Below are positions 34,798 through 42,900 of a stretch of DNA of 64,000 nt, one piece after another. Both the position numbers and the translations under genes were made by a program. The notes beneath the pieces were generated by a model that saw only the letters and a list, made by a program, of their open reading frames with translations, was not told the origin of the DNA and did no database searches. Positions within the stretch are counted from its first letter, which is position 1. Every line of letters starts with the position of its first letter. The stretch covers positions 99,110-163,109 of the forward strand of contig NZ_PCPP01000006.1 in NCBI RefSeq assembly GCF_002979755.1. Direction: 5' to 3'. The DNA is from Chryseobacterium culicis. Its GTDB lineage: Bacteria; Bacteroidota; Bacteroidia; Flavobacteriales; Weeksellaceae.

Positions 34798-34995
34798 TAG
34801 CTGTTCACCCTATGTTTACAGAAGAAAAACACAAGTGATGTTTTTTGTTTCTGCACACAACAAAAAATAAAGCTGATCAGCAAACCCCATGTCAGGGATT
34901 GTATGACAAAATTAAATATCAAAATTTCAAAAAATTACACACATGAAAAAATTAAATGGAATGAAGAGAGACTTCTCTTCTTTGGAAAACAAAAA
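34765..34995 (+). repeat. Precursor leader repeat, copy 2
   Basis: Near-identical to 32998-33229. Its left edge (AAAAGTTTAAGGG) falls inside copy 1 of the ATP-grasp gene and truncates it; its right edge is about 18 codons into precursor 2, after which the two precursors diverge. Confidence 0.9.
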
Positions 34996-35143
34996 ATTAG
35001 CAAATACGAAAAGTATTATTGCTGGAGGGGCAACAAATGAAAAAACGACTTCTCCATCTGGGCCTAACGGTCAACCAGGGAATACCGGTGATACTATCAT
35101 TTGTATTGATGGAAGTCAAGTAGCTACCTTAACTATTGACTAA
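34943..35143 (+). CDS. Grasp-with-spasm RiPP precursor peptide 2
   Basis: A 66-residue precursor whose first 11 residues equal precursor 1 (MKKLNGMK) and continue RDFSSLENKKL. The double glycine is in SIIAGGA. The core of about 38 residues (TNEKTTSPSGPNGQPG, then NTGDTIICIDGSQ) differs entirely from core 1 and has a single cysteine and several Thr, Ser, Asp and Gly. Conserved leader with different core is the classic RiPP pattern. Confidence 0.8.
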   Translation: MKKLNGMKRDFSSLENKKLANTKSIIAGGATNEKTTSPSGPNGQPGNTGDTIICIDGSQVATLTID

Positions 35144-35151
35144 ATATGACG

Positions 35152-35174
35152 GGAGGGGAAACTCCCCTCCTTTT
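35152..35174 (+). terminator. Attenuating hairpin after precursor 2
   Basis: Stem GGAGGGGA / TCCCCTCC, 3-base loop, TTTT. Same position and shape as the hairpin after precursor 1 but with a different stem sequence. Confidence 0.65.
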
Positions 35175-35203
35175 CTCCAAAAATCAGAATATAAATCTCA
35201 ATA

Positions 35204-36112
35204 ATGAATAGAAAAATAAAATTCATACTACTTATCGTGTTATTCTTTTTTTCCTGTAAAAGCAAAAAACTAAATTATATTGATTACTATAATAAAGTAT
35301 ATGCTATTGATAGTACACTTAGAGTAAATAAAGATACTCTTGCTACCATCAAACAATATAAAAAATTATTTGAAAAATACCCACCATCACAAAATGAAAG
35401 AATAGAAGAATATGAAAATTATATCAAATATTCTGACCACTACAATAAAAATTTCGGAGGGCATAAAGGCTTAGACAAACTGATAACACAGGTAGCACCT
35501 TATTGGAAATATAAAAGAGAAGATTCAGCTTTTTTTAAGCTCTATAAAAAATATGGAATTGATAGTATAGCAGTAGAAGAAAAGGTTAATCAATGGAAAA
35601 AAGGGCTAAATAAAACATTAGTTGATTCTTTCAGTATTGCATTTGAAAGGGATCAATACAATGAACGAACTGGACCACTAGTAGAAATTAATGATAGAAA
35701 AAATACTAATCTTCTCTTATGGACATTTAAAAATTATGGTTTCCCATCTAAGCAAAAAATTGGATTAACAGGTAACGATGACAGATTTATGCCAATGGGT
35801 TTACTGCTCAATCATATGGCAGGATCGCAGAAATTTGAGTATTTTAAGGTGAAGTTATTGGAATATGTAAAATCTGGAGAATGTACCCCTAGAGAATACA
35901 TAGATATGGTAGATAAACATCAATATATTAATCATCTTGAAACTATTTACGGGATATTCATTCATTATTCCACACCTGATTTTAGTTCATCAGATTCAGC
36001 ACGGATAAACAAAAACCGAAAAGCAATTGGATTTCCAAGTCTAAAGCAATCTTCAAAGATCACCAAAGATTTTCAAAAGAAAATGAAACAAAAACATTCC
36101 TCTCATTCATAA
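35204..36112 (+). CDS. Lipoprotein of the grasp-with-spasm locus, copy 2
   Basis: A 302-residue paralogue of the 33461 product with a lipobox FFSC (Cys18). Shared blocks: NYIDYYNKVYAIDSTLR, HYNKNFGGHKGLDKLIT, LNKTLVDSFSIAFERDQY, LLLWTFKNYGFPSKQKIG and the ending IGFPSLKQSSKI. The conserved NFGG, NKT-DSFSIA and GFP-KIG words mark it as one protein family. Not recognised otherwise. It lies between precursor 2 and the intact gwsG. Confidence 0.75.
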   Translation: MNRKIKFILLIVLFFFSCKSKKLNYIDYYNKVYAIDSTLRVNKDTLATIKQYKKLFEKYPPSQNERIEEYENYIKYSDHYNKNFGGHKGLDKLITQVAPYWKYKREDSAFFKLYKKYGIDSIAVEEKVNQWKKGLNKTLVDSFSIAFERDQYNERTGPLVEINDRKNTNLLLWTFKNYGFPSKQKIGLTGNDDRFMPMGLLLNHMAGSQKFEYFKVKLLEYVKSGECTPREYIDMVDKHQYINHLETIYGIFIHYSTPDFSSSDSARINKNRKAIGFPSLKQSSKITKDFQKKMKQKHSSHS

Positions 36113-36151
36113 TTTAAGCTGATCTACAAATATTTTCCATAAAAAACACCT

Positions 36152-37054
36152 ATGATACTTATAATCTCTCAAAAAAATGAAACAGCTACTATAGAAGTCA
36201 TCAGGCATTTGATCCTCATGAAAAAAAAATTCATTAGAGTTCATGAAGATGAAGTATTTGAGATAAAAACTATAAAAAAAAGAATTTTAATTGAAAGCAG
36301 CCGTAATAGATTTTTTATTGATCAAATTGAAAGCGTTTGGTATAGGAGAGGTGGATTAAAGTTCAATCGCCTGAAATATAACAATCATTCAATCCTTCTT
36401 AATATGAACGAAACTCAATATTGGCTTGAGGATTATATAAAAAAAACATTAGAATCTAAAAAACATATCAATAAGGAAAGCACTTCAAATGTTAACAAGC
36501 TTATTGTACTTGATAAGGCCAAAGAAATAGGATTCGACATACCTGAATACTTTTTGGCAGAAAACACAAATCAGGTTAAACTTAATAAGACAATTTTAAA
36601 GACAATCACTGGAAATGCAATTTTAGATGAAATAAAAAAAGATTTCAGTGGATTTATGTACACAACTATAGTTGAAGAACATGAAAACAATGATTTTTTC
36701 ATCACATTTTTTCAAGAAAAAATGGAGAAAGATTTTGAAATAAGAACATTTTATTTCAATGGTAATTGTTGGTCGATGGCCATTTTTTCGCAAAATGATG
36801 AGCAAACCAAAATTGACTTCAGAAAATATAACAAAAAAAAGCCCAATAGAAATGTACCTTATACGCTGCCAAAATATATTGAGGAGAAAATCAGTTTATT
36901 AATGAAGTCATTAGATATCAATTGTGGTTCTTTAGATTTTATAAAAAAAGCAGAAAAATACTATTTCTTAGAAATTAATCCAATTGGTCAGTTTTCAAGT
37001 TTATCCAATATCTGCAACTATTCATTAGAACAAAAACTAGCCGAATATTTATGA
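36152..37054 (+). CDS. gwsG: Grasp-with-spasm system ATP-grasp peptide maturase
   Basis: A 300-residue ATP-grasp ligase of the MvdD/graspetide-maturase type. The N-terminal domain has FIRVHEDEVFEIKT and VWYRRGGLKFNRLKYNN, then KKHINKESTSNVNKL. The ATP-grasp part has FMYTTIVEEHE, FEIRTFYFNGNCWSMAIFSQ, and the Mg-binding NCGSLDFIKK ... YYFLEINPIGQF near the C-terminus. By family it should form ester or amide cross-links between acidic and hydroxyl/amine side chains of the precursor core using ATP. It overlaps a 59-codon ORF by ATGA. Confidence 0.88.
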   Translation: MILIISQKNETATIEVIRHLILMKKKFIRVHEDEVFEIKTIKKRILIESSRNRFFIDQIESVWYRRGGLKFNRLKYNNHSILLNMNETQYWLEDYIKKTLESKKHINKESTSNVNKLIVLDKAKEIGFDIPEYFLAENTNQVKLNKTILKTITGNAILDEIKKDFSGFMYTTIVEEHENNDFFITFFQEKMEKDFEIRTFYFNGNCWSMAIFSQNDEQTKIDFRKYNKKKPNRNVPYTLPKYIEEKISLLMKSLDINCGSLDFIKKAEKYYFLEINPIGQFSSLSNICNYSLEQKLAEYL

Positions 37055-37230
37055 AAAGATTTAAAGAAAAAAATAAATTACCCTTAACCTTCAAATATAT
37101 TGATGTTTTTAAAACTAAAAATACCAGTAAACTAAATAGTGGATCTTTATACTATTTGCACTCTGACAAATGTCAGACATCGTATTACCAACGAGAAAGA
37201 CCGCTTAAATCGCTTGTAAGATTATTATGA
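37051..37230 (+). CDS. Small ORF (59 codons) coupled to gwsG
   Basis: An ORF starting in the gwsG stop (ATGA overlap) and reading MKRFKEKNKLPLTFKYIDVF, then KTKNTSKLNSGSLYYLHSDK, CQTSYYQRERPLKSLVRLL. It is basic, without signal peptide or helix. The tight stop-start overlap argues for a translated gene, but it precedes a decayed region, so it may itself be the start of something truncated. No family recognised. Confidence 0.4.
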   Translation: MKRFKEKNKLPLTFKYIDVFKTKNTSKLNSGSLYYLHSDKCQTSYYQRERPLKSLVRLL

Positions 37231-37271
37231 AACATTTTAATATACCCCCAAAAAAAAGATGTTAATTTTAA

Positions 37272-37752
37272 GTATATAACTTATTTAATTCTTTGTCTAT
37301 TTTTTTATACCTGAAAAATCGAGATTACCTCATATATTATAACTAGATAAACGAGATTGACAGTATTTACCGAATGGTTAATAAACCTGAAGAAGCTATA
37401 AAAAGATTCAAAATTCCGTTTCACAAGTATATAACTAAAAACCAATAGCTTACTGAAGAATATAAAACTTATATTAAACTTGCAAATCATTACCATAAAA
37501 ACTTTGGCGGGAAAAAGAGCCTATACAAGCTTATTACACTAATAGCTCCCTATGATAATGAATATAAAAAACTTTATCCGCTTTTGAAGAAATATGGGAT
37601 AGACAGTTTAGAAGCAGATCAAAAAATAACCGACTGGAAAAAGAATCTTAACAAAATATTGATAGATTCCTTCAGTATCGCTATGATCCGTGACCAGGAA
37701 GAAAGGTCTGAAAATATAGCTCTTGTAACCAAGAATATTGAAAAAAACTTTA
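37272..37752 (+). pseudogene. Decayed third copy of the locus lipoprotein
   Basis: From about 37340 to 37748 the DNA is over 90 percent the same as the first half of the 33461 lipoprotein gene. In-frame stops (for example TAG in AACCAATAGCTT and after AACTAG) and a ruined signal-peptide region prevent expression. Similarity ends abruptly after AATATTGAAAAAAA, eight or so bases before the gwsS start. It resembles copy 1 much more than the adjacent copy 2. Confidence 0.85.
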
Positions 37753-37760
37753 CCTAAATT

Positions 37761-38825
37761 ATGAACTATTTCAATTTATTCTCAACCATCCTTATCACCA
37801 AAGGCACCACCAGAATTCTTATTTCAGATCTCCAAAGGAATATATCAGAATTGTATCCACTAGAGCTGCATGAGGTTATTATGGAACTGAAAAAATATTC
37901 TATTGAAGATTTGTTGAAGAATTATGATGAGGAGTCCAGGCCAATCGTTCAGGAATATCTCAGCCTTTTGTTAGAAAAAGAGTATGGATTTACAACAGAG
38001 AATGATTGGGACAGAAATTTTCCTCCCCTTTCTTATGAACATCACGAACCCAGTGCTATCACTAATCTTTTTATTGAAATGGAAGACCTCCGGATCATAA
38101 AGAAGATATATCCGTCTATAGAAAACCTTGGGATTAAGCATTTGGTTATTTATAGTTTGAAGCCTTTAACCTCAAAGGATTTTATAGAAATTGATAAAAC
38201 TTTTACCACCTCAGTCCTATCAGGAATAGAAATTTTTTCGCCGTTTCATCAGAAAATTAATCTATCTTTTATACAGGCTCTCCAAAAAAATACAGTCAGA
38301 ATATACAGTCTCATTTTCTACAATTGTTCGAAACCTCCTTTCAAAGCTAAAGATGAATACAGATTCTCGCTGCATTTTCTGAAAGATGACCTGCAACTCT
38401 CTGCCTGTGGAAAAGTGGAACTGAAATACTTCAATACCAATATTCCTAAAGTTATTGAAGCGATTAACCATAATTCCTGCCTGTATAAAAAGATGGGTAT
38501 TGATCGAAACGGCAATATCAAAAACTGTCCTCTTATGAAAGAAAGCTTTGGAAACATCAATACACAGAGTCTTGAAGAGGCAGTCAACCAGCCTGATTTC
38601 AAAAAATACTGGAACCTCACTAAAGACAGTATTGAAATCTGTAAAGACTGTGAGTTCCGTTATGTCTGCACAGACTGCAGGGCTTACACCGAAAACGCTC
38701 TAAAAAACAAAAAAGGCATCAATATATCAAAACCTCTCAAATGTGGCTATAATCCCTATACAGGAGAATGGGAGGATTGGGACAGTAATCCTTTAAAGCA
38801 GGAAATTTTCCATTCATTGGGATAG
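37761..38825 (+). CDS. gwsS: Grasp-with-spasm system SPASM-domain peptide maturase
   Basis: A 354-residue protein. The N-terminus (ISDLQRNISELYPLELHEVI) looks like a winged-helix leader-binding (RRE-like) part. The middle is a barrel-like region without any CxxxCxxC radical SAM motif. The C-terminal SPASM domain has cysteines in NSCLYKKMG, IKNCPLMKES, EICKDCEFRYVCTDC and PLKCGYNP. SPASM without a radical SAM core is the known feature of this partner protein. It should bind iron-sulfur clusters and act with GwsG on the precursors. A perfect 15-bp terminator follows. Confidence 0.87.
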   Translation: MNYFNLFSTILITKGTTRILISDLQRNISELYPLELHEVIMELKKYSIEDLLKNYDEESRPIVQEYLSLLLEKEYGFTTENDWDRNFPPLSYEHHEPSAITNLFIEMEDLRIIKKIYPSIENLGIKHLVIYSLKPLTSKDFIEIDKTFTTSVLSGIEIFSPFHQKINLSFIQALQKNTVRIYSLIFYNCSKPPFKAKDEYRFSLHFLKDDLQLSACGKVELKYFNTNIPKVIEAINHNSCLYKKMGIDRNGNIKNCPLMKESFGNINTQSLEEAVNQPDFKKYWNLTKDSIEICKDCEFRYVCTDCRAYTENALKNKKGINISKPLKCGYNPYTGEWEDWDSNPLKQEIFHSLG

Positions 38826-38855
38826 TAGATAATTTTTTTTCCTCTTGTTATTCAA

Positions 38856-38888
38856 AAACCGCTTTTAAATTTGATTTAAAAGCGGTTT
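38856..38888. terminator. Bidirectional terminator after gwsS
   Basis: Perfect 15-bp stem AAACCGCTTTTAAAT / ATTTAAAAGCGGTTT with a 3-base loop, between converging genes. Confidence 0.9.
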
Positions 38889-38913
38889 ATATCTTGTTGT
38901 ATTTGATTAAGCC

Positions 38914-39291
38914 TTATTTAAAAAACTTCCATTTCGGGATAATGGCAAGCATTCCGAATCCTGTAAACAGGAAAAGATTGGTTACATCTGTATACAGGAA
39001 TGTAGACAGGTAATAATTGTGCATAAAGAAATGCAGCACCAGTAAAGCAGGGAACATAAAAATTCCTACTTTTCTGTAGAAGAACATCAGCACCAGCCCA
39101 ATTACCATCAGTACGTCAATAGAAAAAATCACATAAAAGTACCACCTCGGAATCTCCAGATATTCGTGCTGCAGATATTCATCCACATCTATTCCAAGTC
39201 CCATTACGGTAAACAACATCAAGGCAGCAAATGCCAGTATAAATCCCCATCCTTTCTTCGGGTCTTCGTCAAAATAGCTGTATTCTTCCAT
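38914..39291 (-). CDS. Small four-helix membrane protein of unknown function
   Basis: A 125-residue protein: an acidic N-terminus (MEEYSYFDEDPKKGWG) and four hydrophobic helices separated by short loops (WYFYVIFSIDVLMVIGLVLM, FMFPALLVLHFFMHNYYL). It ends IIPKWKFFK. The pattern resembles small DUF2569-like proteins, not strongly. A -7 box sits only 5 bases before the ATG. Function unknown. Confidence 0.7.
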   Translation of the reverse strand: MEEYSYFDEDPKKGWGFILAFAALMLFTVMGLGIDVDEYLQHEYLEIPRWYFYVIFSIDVLMVIGLVLMFFYRKVGIFMFPALLVLHFFMHNYYLSTFLYTDVTNLFLFTGFGMLAIIPKWKFFK

Positions 39292-39296
39292 ACCTA

Positions 39297-39304
39297 CAAA
39301 AATA
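39297..39304 (-). promoter_or_regulatory. Promoter -7 box of the 38914-39291 gene
   Basis: Minus-strand TATTTTTG, exact TAnnTTTG, 5 bases before the ATG, so the transcript should be leaderless or nearly so. The same bases form the T tract of the preceding gene's terminator. Confidence 0.5.
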
Positions 39305-39334
39305 AAGAACTTATGAGAGATTTCATAAGTTCTT
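39305..39334 (-). terminator. Terminator after the Lrp/AsnC gene
   Basis: Stem AAGAACTTATGA / TCATAAGTTCTT (12 bp), 6-base loop, T-rich tail on minus that overlaps the next gene's promoter. Confidence 0.75.
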
Positions 39335-39360
39335 TTATAATTATTCGTTTAAAATTTGAC

Positions 39361-39831
39361 TTACACAGAGATTGCGTTGATCAGTCTGTTTTTGTCACTT
39401 AAGAATTCCTCCATAGAGATCATACTTTCAGTTCTCATTACATCCTGAATGTCATCGATCTGGTAAATAATTCTTTTAGCATCATCCGTATTCTTAGCTC
39501 TTACTTTACAGAAAATATTATATTTCCCGGAAATAACGCTAGCTTCGATTACGTTAGGTAAAGTTGACAATTCTTTCAATACTTCCTGAGTACGGTTTGA
39601 TTTTGTCAAAAGGATCCCTATGAAAGCTGTAAAGTGATAATCCAGCTTACCATAATCGATGTTAAGAGATGATCCCAAAATAATACCTGCATCTTCCATC
39701 TTTTTCACTCTTACGTGAATTGTTCCAGCAGAAACATCCATCTGCTTTGCAATTTCAGTAAAAGGCATTCTTGTGTTTTCTACTAAGAAATCAAGAATCT
39801 TCTTGTCTATTTCGTCCAGTTGATAGTTCAT
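39361..39831 (-). CDS. Lrp/AsnC family transcriptional regulator
   Basis: A 156-residue DNA-binding protein. The N-terminal HTH is DKKILDFLVENTRMPFTEIA, then KQMDVSAGTIHVRVKKME. The C-terminal RAM/ligand domain is DYGKLDYHFTAFIGILL, ending with VMRTESMISMEEFLSD. It should form octamers that respond to amino acids. The following gene in transcription order has its own promoter. No amino-acid gene is adjacent. Confidence 0.9.
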   Translation of the reverse strand: MNYQLDEIDKKILDFLVENTRMPFTEIAKQMDVSAGTIHVRVKKMEDAGIILGSSLNIDYGKLDYHFTAFIGILLTKSNRTQEVLKELSTLPNVIEASVISGKYNIFCKVRAKNTDDAKRIIYQIDDIQDVMRTESMISMEEFLSDKNRLINAISV

Positions 39832-39875
39832 ATTAGTTAAATTACAATTTCTTTAAAAAATCTATGTATTTTTTG

Positions 39876-39883
39876 CAAATTTA
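39876..39883 (-). promoter_or_regulatory. Promoter -7 box of the Lrp/AsnC gene
   Basis: Minus-strand TAAATTTG, exact TAnnTTTG, 45 bases before the ATG. Confidence 0.45.
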
Positions 39884-39965
39884 CGAAAAATAATTTAACT
39901 AAAAAATATATATCAAATATTAACAATAATTAACACAGATGATAAAAATCATTAAAATATTCTAA

Positions 39966-42900
39966 TTATTTAGCATTTGATTTTATAGAATCTGTTTTTA
40001 TTTCACCTTTTGCATCTGAAGTTTTTTTGTCTTTTTTCTTCTTTTTAAACAAAGAATTGAAGCTTTTACTCCACACCACCCCTCCTCCATAGGCTTGATT
40101 AGCAGAACCGTTTGTACTCACCATTCCGATGTTTGTAGGCTTGGAATAAGCACGTATCACCAAAGAACCGTCATTCTTCTTAGACAAATCATATTCTACA
40201 GACCCTTCTGTGGAAAGATAATTGTTTTGGGCACCGTCTGTTTTTGATAAAGGAATCCCTAACCCCGTCTTGATATTAACTCTTGGGGAAAGAGCTACAC
40301 TTACTCCTGCATTGGCCCGGTCTCCAAAATTGGAATTCTGGTCTCCTTTTACGTAATTAAGGTCGATCTGGAATTCATTACTCATGGTATTAAGAACAGA
40401 TCCCAGCTGTTTCAGAAGTATATTATATCCCGAAGATTCAGCAACATTTCCTACGTTCACATCAAATCCACCAGAGTTTGAGACGTTGAAGGTACTCAAT
40501 AGCAATACAGATCCGAACTGGAGAACTTTTTCTCCTTCCTGGCTCATTTTCGCGGCTAAGGTCTCTCTTACCTGACTGGATACATCCATTGCCGTCACAT
40601 TAAGATCAATCTGAGGATCTACCAACGACTGGGTAATATGGGCCTGCAGCAAGATACTGATAGGCTGTAGTTTCCCCATACTAAGATATTCTCCGGCATT
40701 GGAAACCATTCTTATATAGTTGGCATTAATATCTAATGTAGGTTTCATGGCGTCACCATCCCATCTGATGCTGCTGTTCCTTTCAATCTGGAACGTTTTG
40801 TTAAGGATGGCTTTAGAAACAAATGTTCCGTTATCTACTTTATAGGTACCGCTCATGGCAATATTCCCTTGTCTGTTCATGTGAAACCTCAACGGGTCAG
40901 CTGATCCTTTTACGGTAATATTACCTACATCATCTCCTACCAATACATTTACAGTAGTCCCTTTATCTACAGCCAGATTGAAATCAATATTCATGTTGGC
41001 TCCCGTTTTTTTCTTCTCTTCCAGTGTAATCAGACCGTCTTTCCCTTCTTTCAGGAACCTCAGCATTTTAAATTCTTCAACATTGGAAGTAGAACTGGAA
41101 TTAAAGGTAAAGGTACTTCCGTTAAGTGCCTTCATATTAGGAGTCGTTATACTCAATCCCGAAACAGGTCCGTCTACATATAGATCTCCCTGTCCATACA
41201 CTCTTCCCCAGAACAGGTCAAAATCTTTTTGTGTAGTATTCAGCATCAATAGATTATCCGCTCTCATTACGAGAGATACCCCCATTGAAGAAAGGGTTTC
41301 AAACTGGATCGCACCGGAAATATTCCCTTTAGAATTGGTTCTTCCATCGTGTACTTCAATATTGTTGAGAATCGCAAGTCCTTTGGTCAGCTGAATTACT
41401 GTATCATCAAATGAATAATCTACCCCGGTAAACAGAAGTTTCAATCCAAAATCTTTTAACGCAATATCTCCACTATAATCAAGGTTGCTCAGCTTTCCGT
41501 TAATTTTAAGATCTCCTGTCGCTTTCCCACGTAGATTTCCGAAAATAGTCTGCACAAACTGCTGTGTAAATGAAAGATCAAAATCTCGCATTTCTGCTGT
41601 AAGATCAATGATTGGAGAAGAAGTATTATTGTTAACGGTTCCTGTAAGATTGAGACTGTTATTTCCCAGTACTCCTGCAGAATGAACTTTTACATCAATA
41701 TCATATACGTTCAGTGAGAAACCATTGGTAGCAGAGATAGAGATATCTCCCATATCATTGCCATTCATTTTAATAGCATCAATATTAAGATCCACCAGTG
41801 GCTGAAGGGTACTTTTATCCATTTTGATCTTAACACTTCCGTTGGCAAGACCTTTAATGTCCATTGTATTTCCTCCGGACTGCATATCCAGAAGTTTTTC
41901 TATAGCAAAATCATTGATATCAGCGTCTACATAAAAATCTTTTGCTGATTTAAACTGTGCTTCTTTAATAAACAAAGCGCTCTTATCAGAATACACTCTT
42001 AAATTCCGGATATCAAAATCTCCGGTTTTCTTCCGGTAAGTAATGGAATGATTCAGCTCAGGACTGGTATCTATAGCCCAGGTAACTTCATTGAATTTCA
42101 CTTCCGTAGGTTCAAACCTGAACACATAATCACCTGCGGCATCGGTAGACTGATCTACGTTAATGGCATATTCTTTAAGCTTTTCATTCAATTCATCATC
42201 AGGACTTCCATGTTTGAATACAGTCGCTAAATGAAGGGTATTTCCATTCTCATTATTTCCTTTAAGCTCAAAATCTTTGATCACATTTTTATTATAGAGG
42301 ACTCTGTTGATCTTAGCGTACAATTGCTGATTAAGATCTGCCGTGTTAATTCTCACCTTAACACTATCCACCATAGCACTGTCTCTGTTGATATTCTTCC
42401 TGTCATTCACCTTGTAATCAGGATTGGAAGCAGCCAGTGCATTATCAGCATCTGTAATTTCTTCCTCCTTCGTCATCATATATTTTAAAGAAGCCGCATC
42501 AAGGTTCAGGATCAGGTTATTCGAGTTTCCGTCATATTCGCCTTCCACAAGAGCTCCCTGTGGCAATCTCAATTCAGGTAGAAAATAATTGACCAATCCT
42601 TGCTGAACATCAAATTTCAGTGCAAAATTCTGTCCATGATATAATTTTCTTGGGGGTGGCCCCACTAATATTTTCCCTACTCCATTTTCTACCATTCCGG
42701 CAAGATCTGCAAGACTGTATTTTCCTGAAATTTTACCGGTAGCAGCTCCCGGAGCATCTACATCAATCACACGGCTGCCAGCTTCAACAAATGTTTTTAG
42801 CTTGGCATTCGGAATATTATATTTTTGTGTAGCTGTAGCAAAATGAAGATTATTAGCATTCACATCCAGTGTAAGGTCATTAATAGAAGACATGGCCATC

